From: Noviherbaspirillum aridicola
GTDB lineage: Bacteria; Pseudomonadota; Gammaproteobacteria; Burkholderiales; Burkholderiaceae_D
Direction: 5' to 3'
Length of the DNA stretch: 64,000 nt
Assembly (NCBI RefSeq): GCF_019656455.1
Contig: NZ_BPMK01000020.1
Coordinates: 1-64,000, forward strand
Position numbers and translations under genes: made by a program. The notes under the pieces were generated by a model. The model was given only the letters and a program-made list of their open reading frames with translations, did not search any database and was not told the origin of the DNA. This document shows positions 43,979 through 52,537 of the stretch, piece by piece (position 1 is the first letter of the stretch; every line of letters begins with the position of its first letter).

Positions 43979-45778
43979 ATGACCGAGACGAAGCAAGAAA
44001 TGCCGGCCGACACCGCCCAGGTGATGCGCGACCTGTGGCAGGTGGCCAAGCAGTTCAAGGAACGCATCGCGATCGCGCTGTTCTTTCTGATCCTCGCCAA
44101 GGTGGCCGTGGTCTCGGTGCCGCTGGCGCTCAAGCGCATCGTCGACGAACTGTCGCGCCCGGAAGCCGTCCTCATCCTGCCGGTCGCCCTGCTCGCCGGC
44201 TACGCGCTGCTGCGTTTCGCCAGCACGCTGTTCAATGAATTGCGCGACCTGGTGTTTTCGCGGGTGACGCAGCACACGGTAGCGACGTATGCGCTCAATA
44301 CCTTTGCCCACCTGCATGCGCTCGGCGCGCGCTTCCATGCGCAGCGGCGGATAGGCGGCCTGCTGCCGGACATCGACCGCGGCACCAACGGCATTGCCTT
44401 CCTGCTCGGCGTGGCGCTGTTCACCATCGTGCCGACCTTCCTCGAGATCGCGATGGTGGTCGGCATCATGACCGCGCGCTACAGCCAGTGGTACACCGTG
44501 ATCCTGGCCGTGACCTTCGTCATCTACTGCGGCTTCACCCTGGTGTTCACGGCCCGCCGCGCGATCTTCCAGCGCCGCGTCAACCGCCTCGACTCCAATG
44601 CCAAGAGCCTGCTCGCCGACAGCCTGATCAACTACGACACGGTGAAATACTTCACCAACGAGAAAATGGAGTCGCAGCGCTTTTCCCACATCATGGATAA
44701 CTGGGCGGAAGCGCAGGTGTCCAACCAGAAGGCGCTGTTCACCCTGCACGTGGGCCAGAGCGGCATCATCGCGCTCGGCGTCGGGGCGGTCATGCTGCTC
44801 GCCGGCAGCGACGTGCTCAACCGCGCGATGACGGTGGGCGACCTCATCCTGATCAACGCCTATGTGATCCAGATCTGTCTCCCGCTCAACGCGCTCGGCT
44901 TCGTCTACCGCGAAGCGCGCGATGCGCTCGTGAACGCGGAGAAACTCTTCCAGCTGCTGCGCGAGAAGCCCGAGATCGCGGAAGCCCCCAACATGCCCGC
45001 CCTGCGCGTGAGCCGCGGCGAGGTGGTGTTCGACAATGTCAGCTTCGCGTATGAACCCGAAAGGCCGATCCTGCACAACGTCAGCTTCCGCATCCCGCCG
45101 GGCGGCACGGTGGCGGTGGTCGGCGGCAGCGGCTCCGGCAAGTCGACGCTGGCGAGGCTGCTGCTGCGCTTCTACGAGGTCGGCTCGGGCAGTATCCAGG
45201 TCGACGGCCAGGACATCCGCAAGGTCAGCTCGGCCAGCCTGCGCGAGGCGATCGGCGTGGTGCCGCAGGAAGCCCTGCTGTTCAACGACACCATCGGCTA
45301 CAACATCGGCTACGGCCGCAAGAACGCGACGCGCGAGCAGATCGTCGGCGCCGCCAGGGCCGCGCACATCCACGAGCTGATCGATTCCCTGCCGCAGAAA
45401 TACGAGACGCCGGTCGGCGAGCGCGGCGTCAAGCTTTCCGGCGGAGAAAGGCAGCGTCTCGCGCTGGCGCGCGCCATCCTGAAGAATCCGCCGCTGCTGA
45501 TTTTCGATGAAGCCACGTCGGCGCTGGACACCGCGTCGGAACAGGCGATCCAGGCCGAGCTCGACGCGCTCGCCGTCAACCGCACCACCCTCGTGATCGC
45601 GCACCGCCTGTCCACGGTGGTCGACGCCACCGAGATCCTGGTGATGGACCGCGGCCGCATCATCGAGCGCGGTACCCATGCCCAGCTGCTGCAGCAGAAC
45701 GGCGCTTATGCCCGCCTCTGGCAATTGCAGCAGCGGGAAGACGCCGATCAGTCGAGGGAGCGCATGCGCGCCGCCTGA
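43979..45778 (+). CDS. ATM1/HMT1-type ABC transporter, fused membrane and ATPase domains
   Basis: This 599-residue half-transporter has six membrane helices (about 30-320) and a C-terminal ATPase domain (about 340-590). It has Walker A GGSGSGKST, signature LSGGERQRL, Walker B LLIFDEATSALD and an H-loop AHRLS. The segment DSLINYDTVKYFTNE is diagnostic of the ATM1/HMT1 group, whose members export glutathione-linked or polyamine-like compounds and confer metal tolerance. The ATG at 43979 lies 11 bases after AAGGGA. A glycosyltransferase gene follows after 71 bases. Confidence 0.92.
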   Translation: MTETKQEMPADTAQVMRDLWQVAKQFKERIAIALFFLILAKVAVVSVPLALKRIVDELSRPEAVLILPVALLAGYALLRFASTLFNELRDLVFSRVTQHTVATYALNTFAHLHALGARFHAQRRIGGLLPDIDRGTNGIAFLLGVALFTIVPTFLEIAMVVGIMTARYSQWYTVILAVTFVIYCGFTLVFTARRAIFQRRVNRLDSNAKSLLADSLINYDTVKYFTNEKMESQRFSHIMDNWAEAQVSNQKALFTLHVGQSGIIALGVGAVMLLAGSDVLNRAMTVGDLILINAYVIQICLPLNALGFVYREARDALVNAEKLFQLLREKPEIAEAPNMPALRVSRGEVVFDNVSFAYEPERPILHNVSFRIPPGGTVAVVGGSGSGKSTLARLLLRFYEVGSGSIQVDGQDIRKVSSASLREAIGVVPQEALLFNDTIGYNIGYGRKNATREQIVGAARAAHIHELIDSLPQKYETPVGERGVKLSGGERQRLALARAILKNPPLLIFDEATSALDTASEQAIQAELDALAVNRTTLVIAHRLSTVVDATEILVMDRGRIIERGTHAQLLQQNGAYARLWQLQQREDADQSRERMRAA

Positions 45779-45849
45779 AGCGGCGCTGGAACGGGTCTTG
45801 CTGCGCGCCTGTCTATCGATGGAAAACAAGAAGATTCTAGCGAGGCAGC

Positions 45850-46965
45850 ATGTCAAAAATACTTGCGTTTGACAGGAATCGCCGCCAGACCGCCAACCGC
45901 GGCGGCGGCCATGACAGCGGAGGAACATTGCGTTCGCGGACCGCGCCGCTCGTCCTGATCCGCGGCGGCGAGCGGACCGAGCCCGAGCAGGCCATCGCCA
46001 TCTCCGTGGTGGTACCGACCAAGGGACGGCCCCAGCTGCTCAACCGCTGCCTGGCCAGCCTCGTCCTGCAGAACCTCGACCCGCAGCGCTTCGAGATCAT
46101 CGTGGTCGACGACGGGCCGGATGACGGCACGCGCGAGGTCGCCACCGACTGGGCGGCGCACACCGAGGAAAAGGGGCCGCAGGTGGTCTACATTCCCTCG
46201 ATGGGTCCCTACGGGCCGGCGGCCGCCCGCAACCACGGCTGGCGCGCGGCGCGCGGCGCCGTCATCGCCTTCACCGACGACGACACCATCGCCCGCACCG
46301 ACTGGCTGCGCAACGGCCTGCGCGCGATCGAAGACGGCGCCGACGCCGTCTGCGGGCGCATCGTGATGCCACTCAACGGCACGCCGACCGACTATGAACT
46401 CGACGCCAAGCGGCTGGAGACAGCCGAGTTCGTGACCGCCAACTGCTTCTGCCGGCGCCGCGTGCTGGAAGACATCGGCGGCTTCGACGAACGCTTCAAG
46501 GCGGCATGGCGCGAGGATTCCGACCTCTACTTCCGGCTCATGGAGTACCACGCCAGCATCGTGCGCGAGCCGCGCGCGGTGATGATGCATCCGGTGCGGC
46601 CGGCCGGCTGGGGCGTGAGCCTGAAGCAGGTCAGGAAGGTGCAGTTCGACGCCCTGCTCTACAAGAAGCATCCGCTGCTCTACCGGCGCCGCATACGCGC
46701 CAGCCCGCGCTGGGATTTCTATCTGACCGTGAGTTCGCTGCTGCTCGGCCTCGGCGCGCTCGCCGCCGGCAAACCGCTGCTCGCCGGTGCCGCCGGCGCG
46801 GTATGGCTGGGCATGACCACGCGCTTCTGCGCGCAGCGGCTGCGCAATACCTCGCATGCGCCTTCGCACGTCGCCGAAATGGTGGTCACCTCGGCGCTGA
46901 TTCCGCCGCTCGCGGTCTTCTGGCGGGCGGTCGGCGCCTGGAAATTCCGGGTGGGCTTCCTGTGA
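45850..46965 (+). CDS. Family 2 glycosyltransferase with C-terminal membrane helices
   Basis: This 371-residue protein has a GT2 domain (about 48-270) with SVVVPTKGRPQLLNRCL, a nucleotide-sugar acidic motif FTDDDT and an acceptor region AAWREDSDLYFRL. Two hydrophobic segments follow at the C-terminus (about 290-360). The first 45 residues are basic and disordered. It starts after a weak GAGG site and ends in a four-base overlap (GTGA) with the radical SAM gene, so both act in one pathway, probably building a surface or secreted glycan. Confidence 0.87.
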   Translation: MSKILAFDRNRRQTANRGGGHDSGGTLRSRTAPLVLIRGGERTEPEQAIAISVVVPTKGRPQLLNRCLASLVLQNLDPQRFEIIVVDDGPDDGTREVATDWAAHTEEKGPQVVYIPSMGPYGPAAARNHGWRAARGAVIAFTDDDTIARTDWLRNGLRAIEDGADAVCGRIVMPLNGTPTDYELDAKRLETAEFVTANCFCRRRVLEDIGGFDERFKAAWREDSDLYFRLMEYHASIVREPRAVMMHPVRPAGWGVSLKQVRKVQFDALLYKKHPLLYRRRIRASPRWDFYLTVSSLLLGLGALAAGKPLLAGAAGAVWLGMTTRFCAQRLRNTSHAPSHVAEMVVTSALIPPLAVFWRAVGAWKFRVGFL

Positions 46966-47972
46966 CCGCGGCCGTTCCGCTGCCGCGCTATCTGCAGATC
47001 GAGCCGGTCGGCCAGTGCAACCTGCGCTGCCGGATGTGCCCGATACAGTTCCGCGCCGACGGACAGCCGGGGCAGCCGCGCGCCTTCATCGATTTCGATC
47101 TCTTTTGCCGGCTCGTCGACCAGTTCCCGGCCGACAGCGAGCTGCAGCTGCAGGGGCTGGGCGAACCGCTGCTGCATCCGCGCTTTTTCGACATGGTGCG
47201 TTATGCGGCGAAGCGCGGCATGCAGGTCTCGACCAACACCAACATGACGGTGATGACCGGGCACGGCGCGGCCGAATGCATCGACAGCGGACTGCATACC
47301 CTGCATGTGTCGCTCGACGGCGCCACCGCCGGCACCTATCAGGAGATACGCCTGCGCGCGCGCTTCGAGCGGGTGCTGCGCAATCTGCGCCGGGTGGTGG
47401 CGGCGCGCGCGCAGGCGGGCAGCGCGACCCCGCACCTGCGCCTGGTGGCGGTGGCGATGCGTCGCAATCTCGAAGAACTGCCGGCTCTGGTGACCCTCGC
47501 GCACGACGAGGGCATCTCCACGATCTTCGTCCAGCACCTGTGCCACGACTTCGGCGAATCCACGCTGCCCGCGCGCTATGCGCCGATGCGCGACTTCGTC
47601 GACGCGCAGACCCTGCTCAACGAGGACCCGGCGCGTGTCGCGCACTACTTCGGGCTTGCGCGCGCGGAGGCGCGCCGCCTCGGCATGGATCTGCGCCTGC
47701 CCAGCCTCAGGCCGCGGGCGCACGACGCCGGAGTATCCGGCCGCACGCGCTGCGACTGGCCCTGGCGCGGCGCCTACATCAGCTACGACGGCCGCGCCAT
47801 GCCCTGCTGCATGGTGGCCACGCCGGACCGCATCCACTTCGGTGATATGGCGCAATACGGCGTGGAACAGGTCTGGAACAATCAGTCCTATTCGGCCTTC
47901 CGCGAGCAGCTGGAGCACGGGCCGGCGCCGGAAGTCTGCCAGAGCTGCGCGCTCTATTCGGGTACGTTCTAG
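46962..47972 (+). CDS. Radical SAM enzyme with SPASM-like C-terminal cysteines
   Basis: This 336-residue protein has the radical SAM cluster motif CNLRCRMC (Cys19, 23, 26) after LQIEPVGQ, a GLGEPLLHP stretch and an (alpha/beta) body. The C-terminal region has CDWPWRGAYISYDGRAMPCC and EVCQSC, like SPASM domains that hold extra iron-sulfur clusters. The substrate is unknown. GTG overlaps the upstream glycosyltransferase stop. Placing such an enzyme between glycosyltransferases suggests radical modification of a sugar, lipid or peptide in the pathway. Confidence 0.9.
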   Translation: MTAAVPLPRYLQIEPVGQCNLRCRMCPIQFRADGQPGQPRAFIDFDLFCRLVDQFPADSELQLQGLGEPLLHPRFFDMVRYAAKRGMQVSTNTNMTVMTGHGAAECIDSGLHTLHVSLDGATAGTYQEIRLRARFERVLRNLRRVVAARAQAGSATPHLRLVAVAMRRNLEELPALVTLAHDEGISTIFVQHLCHDFGESTLPARYAPMRDFVDAQTLLNEDPARVAHYFGLARAEARRLGMDLRLPSLRPRAHDAGVSGRTRCDWPWRGAYISYDGRAMPCCMVATPDRIHFGDMAQYGVEQVWNNQSYSAFREQLEHGPAPEVCQSCALYSGTF

Positions 47973-48044
47973 CGCCCCTTCCCCGCCTCCCTGCAGCACC
48001 GCCGGTCGGCCCGCCGCCCTCCACCGATCCGTTCCGACCCGTCC

Positions 48045-48992
48045 ATGCAGAGAAGACTCAAGATACTTACCTGGCACACGCACGGCAGTTACCTCTACTA
48101 CCTCACCCAGGCGCCGCATGATTTCTACGTGCTGTCCAAGCCCGGTCGTCCGGCGGGCTACGGCGGGCGCGGCGGCCACATACCGTGGGGCGACAACGTG
48201 TTCGACATGCCGGTCGACGAAGCGAAGCATCATGAGTTCGACTGCATCGTCTTCCAGGACGACCACCAGTATTTCCAGGACCAGCACGACTTTCTGACAC
48301 CCGCCCAGCGGCGCCTGCCGAAGATCTACATCGAGCACGACTGCCCGCGCCAGAACCCGACCGACGAGCGGCACCCCGTCGACGACCCCGGGGTCCTGCT
48401 GGTGCATGTCACGCCCTTCAACGCGCTGATGTGGGACAGCGGACGCACCCCGACGAGGGTGGTCGAGCACGGCGTGAAAATCCCGCCCGGCATCGCGTAC
48501 ACCGGCGAACTCGCGCGCGGCCTGGTCGTCGTCAACAACATCGCCAGCCGCGGCCGGCGCCTCGGCGGCGACATCTTCGCCGACATGCGCGACCGCGTTC
48601 CGCTCGATCTGGTCGGCATGGGCGCGCAGGAAATCGGCGGGCTCGGCGAAGTGCAGCATGCGCAGCTGCCCGCCTTCTCCGCGCGCTACCGCTTCTTCTT
48701 CAATCCCATCCGCTATACCAGCCTCGGCCTGGCCGTGATCGAGGCGATGATGGTCGGCCTGCCGATCGTCGCGCTCGCCACCACGGAGATGTCGACCGTG
48801 GTCCAGGACGGCGTCAGGGGCTATGCCAGCAACGATCCGGCGCGCCTCGCCGAAGGCATGCAGGCGCTGCTCGCCGACCCCGGGCTGGCCAGGACGCTGG
48901 GCGAGGCGGCGCGCGGCTATGCCAACGAGCGATTCGGCATCGCGCGCTTCGCCCGCGACTGGGATGCGGTGTTCCGCGAAGTCGCCGCCTGA
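48045..48992 (+). CDS. Glycosyltransferase (GT-B fold, family 4-like)
   Basis: This 315-residue protein has a GT-B outline. The N-terminal half has KILTWHTHGSYLYYL and YIEHDCPRQNP; the C-terminal half has the GT4-like donor site RYTSLGLAVIEAMMVGLPIV followed by a VQDGVRGY loop. It lacks a membrane segment. It lies 72 bases after the radical SAM gene on the same strand. Acceptor and donor are unknown. Confidence 0.82.
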   Translation: MQRRLKILTWHTHGSYLYYLTQAPHDFYVLSKPGRPAGYGGRGGHIPWGDNVFDMPVDEAKHHEFDCIVFQDDHQYFQDQHDFLTPAQRRLPKIYIEHDCPRQNPTDERHPVDDPGVLLVHVTPFNALMWDSGRTPTRVVEHGVKIPPGIAYTGELARGLVVVNNIASRGRRLGGDIFADMRDRVPLDLVGMGAQEIGGLGEVQHAQLPAFSARYRFFFNPIRYTSLGLAVIEAMMVGLPIVALATTEMSTVVQDGVRGYASNDPARLAEGMQALLADPGLARTLGEAARGYANERFGIARFARDWDAVFREVAA

Positions 48993-49020
48993 CACTTTTT
49001 TCCATCAACAGGAGTCACCT

Positions 49021-49530
49021 ATGCCATCCAACGGTAGTTTTCTGCTCGACCGCGCCGCCGCGGAAAAGGCGGTCCGCCTCAGCCTGCCGATGATCGAGGA
49101 AGCCATGAAGCTCAAGGAAGTCGGCGAAAGCGGCTTCCTGTACATCGTGGTCATGGACCCGCTGCGCACGCCCGGGAATGCCTCCTTCGAGGAAGCGATC
49201 CTGTACGAGCATGCGATCGGCGACCGCGAGAAATGGGATGCCGACTATGCCGGCTTCGCGCGCGCCAAGGCGAAGCTGGCCTGGCGCACCGGCTTCGACA
49301 GCCACCTGGTGCAGGAGCTGCGTCCGCACCTGCTCGCCGCCAGGGATACGGTGCTGTGGGGCAGCGTGGTCGTGGACGGCATCGTGGTCGGCGTGAGCGG
49401 CGCCAATCCCTGGTACGACGAAGCCTTCGCCGGCACGGTGGCGATGTGCCTGCGCGCGCTGGCGAAAGCGGCGGTGGTGGAGGAACGCAGGAAAGGCCTG
49501 TTCCTGCCCGCGGATCAGGCGAGGGTGTAA
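49021..49530 (+). CDS. Soluble protein of unknown function, weakly GlcG/HbpS-like
   Basis: This 169-residue protein has no signal peptide or membrane segment. Its layout (AAEKAVRLSLPMIEEAMKL at the start, SGFLYIVVMDP, VVVDGIVVGVSGANPWYDEAFA near the end) faintly resembles the GlcG/HbpS (DUF336) fold, but the match is too weak to name it. AGGAG lies seven bases before the ATG. Its last 16 bases overlap the convergent PRC-barrel gene. Confidence 0.62.
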   Translation: MPSNGSFLLDRAAAEKAVRLSLPMIEEAMKLKEVGESGFLYIVVMDPLRTPGNASFEEAILYEHAIGDREKWDADYAGFARAKAKLAWRTGFDSHLVQELRPHLLAARDTVLWGSVVVDGIVVGVSGANPWYDEAFAGTVAMCLRALAKAAVVEERRKGLFLPADQARV

Positions 49531-49811
49531 AACACGAGCCGGGATTTTTCGGAATCGAAATACAGCGTGTGCCAGGGAATCGCGACCACCGCTCCCTGCC
49601 GCCGCCGCGCGAGCATCACGAAACGCAGCTGCTGGGTATCGGCATCGACCATCAGGTGATCGACGGTGCCGATGCGCTCGCCGCCGCTCGTGACCACGGG
49701 GCAGCCTTGCAGCAGCCCGACCGTGTTCGAATGATGCCCGTTCATCCGGATGAAGCGCGGCGGTCCGTGCCGGCGGCGCACTCGTCCACGGCTCCCTGGC
49801 TTGCTCTGCAT
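49515..49811 (-). CDS. Short PRC-barrel domain protein
   Basis: This 98-residue protein has a basic N-terminus (SKPGSRGRVRRRH) and one PRC-barrel-like domain (LLQGCPVVTSGGERIGTVDH ... VAIPWHTLYFDSEKSRLVFY). CAGGAG lies five to six bases before the ATG. It is the last gene of a minus-strand group with the membrane protein upstream. A role in the envelope or in RNA binding cannot be told apart. Confidence 0.72.
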   Translation of the reverse strand: MQSKPGSRGRVRRRHGPPRFIRMNGHHSNTVGLLQGCPVVTSGGERIGTVDHLMVDADTQQLRFVMLARRRQGAVVAIPWHTLYFDSEKSRLVFYTLA

Positions 49812-49837
49812 GACGACTCCTGTCGGTTGGAGTGGTA

Positions 49838-50656
49838 TCAACGCGCTCCGCTGCCGGTCCAGCTGACCCGGCGTCGAGAGCCCCTTGCGCCGAGCATGCC
49901 GCCGATGATGCCGATGGCGAGCGCCAGCGCTACCGTAAGAAACACGACCCATGCGGCCGTGGCCGCCGAACGCATCGCCTGCCGCGCCGTCGCCTGGCCC
50001 TCGCCGGACGCCTGCTGCGGCGACCCGGACAGAATCAGCGCCTGGTCGACCAGCGCTTCCGCCTTTGCCTGTTCGATGCCCATGTTGCCGCTGACCAGCC
50101 GCACCGCTTCATCGCGGCGGCCGGCCTGCAGATGCTCCTGCAGCTGGCGCATGGACTCGGGGTCGATCCTGGCGCCCTGCACGCGCAGCAGCGAGGCCAG
50201 CGGCGACTGCCCGCCCGGCGCGGCGGCGCCGGTCAGCTGGCCCATGTTGCTGAACACGCCGGATACCAGCGCGCCGCCGACCGATGTCGCCAGGATCACG
50301 AACATGATGGTGGTCACCGCCCAGGAGACGGCGCCGTGCAGTACGCCGTCGGCCCGGCGCTTCAGGCCGGACATGCGGGCGGCGACATAGCCGCCGAAGA
50401 AAGCCGCGACCAGCATGCTGATGCCGGCCCAGACCAGCGGGCCGGTGCCCATGTCCGTGCCTTCGGTCATCGCGGTGGCCGACAGGCCGAGCGCAATGCC
50501 GAGCAGCGTGAGCACGAGTTGCACGGAAATGCCGACCGCGACGCCGGCGAGCACCGCGCCCCAGCGGATCGCCGGAAACACGGGCCGGCGCATGTTGTCG
50601 AGCGGTGCCCCGACCTGCCCCACCGTCCCGGAACCGTGCGTTTCGCTGACCGCCAT
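49838..50656 (-). CDS. Multi-helix membrane protein of unknown function
   Basis: This 272-residue protein has four predicted membrane helices: RWGAVLAGVAVGISVQLVL near residue 32 and a following helix near 75, a pair around 105-135, and one near 250. A soluble helical region (about 165-235) with an Ala/Gln/Arg-rich sequence lies between. The opening matches a family of envelope proteins often beside stress genes, not functionally characterised. GGGGAG precedes ATG 50656; two hairpins lie in the leader. Confidence 0.68.
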   Translation of the reverse strand: MAVSETHGSGTVGQVGAPLDNMRRPVFPAIRWGAVLAGVAVGISVQLVLTLLGIALGLSATAMTEGTDMGTGPLVWAGISMLVAAFFGGYVAARMSGLKRRADGVLHGAVSWAVTTIMFVILATSVGGALVSGVFSNMGQLTGAAAPGGQSPLASLLRVQGARIDPESMRQLQEHLQAGRRDEAVRLVSGNMGIEQAKAEALVDQALILSGSPQQASGEGQATARQAMRSAATAAWVVFLTVALALAIGIIGGMLGARGSRRRVSWTGSGAR

Positions 50657-50670
50657 ATGATTCTCCCCTG

Positions 50671-50721
50671 TATTGCACGGAAGGCTCCCGTGCAATAACC
50701 GAGACCGCCCCAATCGGGCGG
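50671..50721 (-). promoter_or_regulatory. Two hairpins in the leader of the membrane protein gene
   Basis: A perfect ten-base-pair stem (TATTGCACGG 50671-50680 with CCGTGCAATA 50688-50697) sits right before the GGGGAG ribosome binding site. A six-base-pair stem (CCGCCC 50705-50710 with GGGCGG 50716-50721) lies further up. Together they could end the mscS message or control translation of the gene at 50656. Confidence 0.45.
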
Positions 50722-50776
50722 AAGTTCAACCGGGCGCTACCGGATCAGGAGCATGTGCGGGTCGAATGCGGTGCTC

Positions 50777-51592
50777 TCAGGAAGCCGCTTCCACTTCCCT
50801 GACCTCATCCATCACCTGTTTCATTGCGCGCAGGAATTCGCGGCGTATCCGCCACTGCCTGCCGGGCCGGACCTTGATCCGGCAGCGCAGGGTGACGGTG
50901 GCGTCGCCGACCTGCTCCACGCCGCCGATGTCGATGTCGTCCAGGATGGACGGGCCCAGCGCGGGATCGCGCCGCAGCTGCTGGCCGATCTCCCGCATGG
51001 TGTCGAACACGTGGTTGAGATCATCCTGGCGCCGCACGTTCAGGTCGATCACCGCATAGGCGAAGTCGCGGCTGCGGTTGGTGACGGTGGTGATCATGCC
51101 GTTGGGGATGAAGTGCACGCTGCCGTCGTAGTCGCGCACGCGGATATGCCGCAGCGTGACGCGCTCCACCTGGCCGCTCTTGCCGGCGGCCTCGATCATG
51201 TCGCCCTCGCTGACCTGGTTCTCGATGAGCAGGAACAGGCCGGTGAAGAAATCCTTGACCAGGCTCTGCGCGCCGAAGCCGATCGCGATGCCGGCCACGC
51301 CCGCGGTCGCCAGCAGCGGGGCGACCGAGATGCCGATGGTGCCGAGCGTGAGCATCACCGCGACTGCGGCAACGGCGACGTTGGCGGTGTAGCGGAACAC
51401 ATTCATCAGCGTCTCGATGCGCCGGCCTTCGCGCTCCCTGTCGACGCGCCCGACGATATGGTTCTTCAGCGTCTGCAGCGAATGCCGGATCAGGCGCAGC
51501 GTGATCCAGGCCAGCACCCAGATCACGAAGATGTCGATCCACGGCCGCAGCGCGGTCGCCCACAGCTTCAAGGTATTGATATCGTTTTCCAT
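50777..51592 (-). CDS. mscS: Small-conductance mechanosensitive channel (MscS family)
   Basis: This 271-residue protein has three membrane helices (about 15-130) and a soluble beta/alpha cage. The pore helix TM3 reads APLLATAGVAGIAIGFGAQSL, followed by VKDFFTGLFLLIENQVSEGD. Downstream VHFIPNGMITTVTN matches the beta-domain. It opens on hypo-osmotic shock to release solutes. A GGGGGG stretch lies before ATG 51592; the in-frame upstream start would add unrelated residues. It lies downstream of a terminator in the same direction, so it has its own promoter. Confidence 0.92.
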   Translation of the reverse strand: MENDINTLKLWATALRPWIDIFVIWVLAWITLRLIRHSLQTLKNHIVGRVDREREGRRIETLMNVFRYTANVAVAAVAVMLTLGTIGISVAPLLATAGVAGIAIGFGAQSLVKDFFTGLFLLIENQVSEGDMIEAAGKSGQVERVTLRHIRVRDYDGSVHFIPNGMITTVTNRSRDFAYAVIDLNVRRQDDLNHVFDTMREIGQQLRRDPALGPSILDDIDIGGVEQVGDATVTLRCRIKVRPGRQWRIRREFLRAMKQVMDEVREVEAAS

Positions 51593-51613
51593 TCGCCCCC
51601 CTTTTCCGTCGCA

Positions 51614-51650
51614 CAAAAAACGAGGTGCAGGCATTGCTGCCTGCACCTCA
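51614..51650 (-). terminator. Rho-independent terminator of the glycine-zipper lipoprotein gene
   Basis: A twelve-base-pair stem (GAGGTGCAGGCA 51622-51633 with 51638-51649, loop TTGC) is followed on the minus strand by GTTTTTTG. It lies about 38 bases past the stop of the gene at 51688 and just before mscS. Confidence 0.85.
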
Positions 51651-51687
51651 CTGCTTCGGGCGATTTTAGCGCGTCGCCGCGGACGGA

Positions 51688-52191
51688 TCAGCGGAAGCGT
51701 TCGACGATCACGCCGTTCTCGAGCCGCACCCGTTCGCCGATCTGCACCCCGGGCGGCACTTCCTGCGCGAGGGTCTGCACGGCGCCGTTATCCATGCGCA
51801 CCGCTACCCGGTAGACCTCGCCCGCGCGCGCATTCCTCTCCATCGCGCGGCCGGCCATGGCACCGCCGGCTACGCCCGCGACCGTAGCCGCGGTACGCCC
51901 GGTGCCGCTGCCCACCTGGTTGCCGAGCACGCCGCCGACCACCGCGCCGGCCACCGTGCCGAGGCCCACCCCCGCCTGTTCCCGCGGCACCACGTCGATC
52001 GCCTGCACGACGCCGTAGCCGCTGGCCGCGCTCGTGGTCGAGGTGGTGGTGACCGGGATCGAACTGGTGGTGGTGGTCACCGGAATGCTGGAAGACGTGT
52101 CGCCGTAGGTACGGTCCGGGGAGCTTCCGCAGGCCGCGAGCAGCGCGACCGAAGCGCTGGCGATCGCCAGTTTCATCTTGTTGGTACGCAT
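51688..52191 (-). CDS. Glycine-zipper lipoprotein (SlyB/Pcp-like)
   Basis: This 167-residue protein has a lipoprotein signal with lipobox LLAAC, a Ser/Thr-rich repeat (SSIPVTTTTSSIPVTTTSTT) and a glycine-zipper membrane segment (about 75-110, GTVAGAVVGGVLGNQVGSG). A C-terminal strand-rich part (about 125-165) completes it, as in SlyB/Pcp 17-kDa outer-membrane antigens. AAGGAG lies six bases before the ATG at 52191; the ATG two codons upstream abuts the site. It helps envelope stability in related bacteria. Confidence 0.88.
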   Translation of the reverse strand: MRTNKMKLAIASASVALLAACGSSPDRTYGDTSSSIPVTTTTSSIPVTTTSTTSAASGYGVVQAIDVVPREQAGVGLGTVAGAVVGGVLGNQVGSGTGRTAATVAGVAGGAMAGRAMERNARAGEVYRVAVRMDNGAVQTLAQEVPPGVQIGERVRLENGVIVERFR

Positions 52192-52537
52192 GGTCATCTC
52201 CTTGTTGGTTCAGACAGCCGGCGGCATTCCAGACGGAAAAGCGGCGCCGGATCACTGCGTCAACGGATGCAGTTCTTGTGCCAGAGCCCGTCGCATCGCT
52301 GCGCGGACCCTGCCCGGATCGCGCGAGCATGGCTTGCTCCCGCAGTCATGATGCCCCGGAACACTGCGGAAATATTTACATGCAAGGGCATGAATTACCC
52401 GGATATTCAAAGCGATCGGCAAGGCCGGAGAGCTATGTCAAAGGTGCGCGCCTGAAATGACTGTGAGAAGTGAACCGGGAACAAGCTTTGCATATCCAAC
52501 AACCCGCGGACATCGATAAACCAATCAGAAACAGATC
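52192..52537 (+). other. Intergenic region between divergent lipoprotein and glycosyltransferase genes
   Basis: These 346 bases hold no gene with a usable ribosome binding site. The centre is less GC-rich (GGAAATATTTACATGC near 52370) and includes a small CATGC-AAGG-GCATG inverted repeat at 52379-52393. Promoters for both flanking genes should be here, but no clear -35/-10 pair was seen. Confidence 0.4.

Noticed and set aside
43820-45928. Upstream extension of the SRPBCC-Hsp20 frame to 1064 codons
   Set aside because: The added part is antisense to the ABC exporter, and AAGGAG precedes the start at about 43820.
46719-48995. Minus-strand frame of 758 codons over the radical SAM and glycosyltransferase genes
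   Set aside because: Low-complexity shadow without a start site; the plus-strand genes carry complete motifs.
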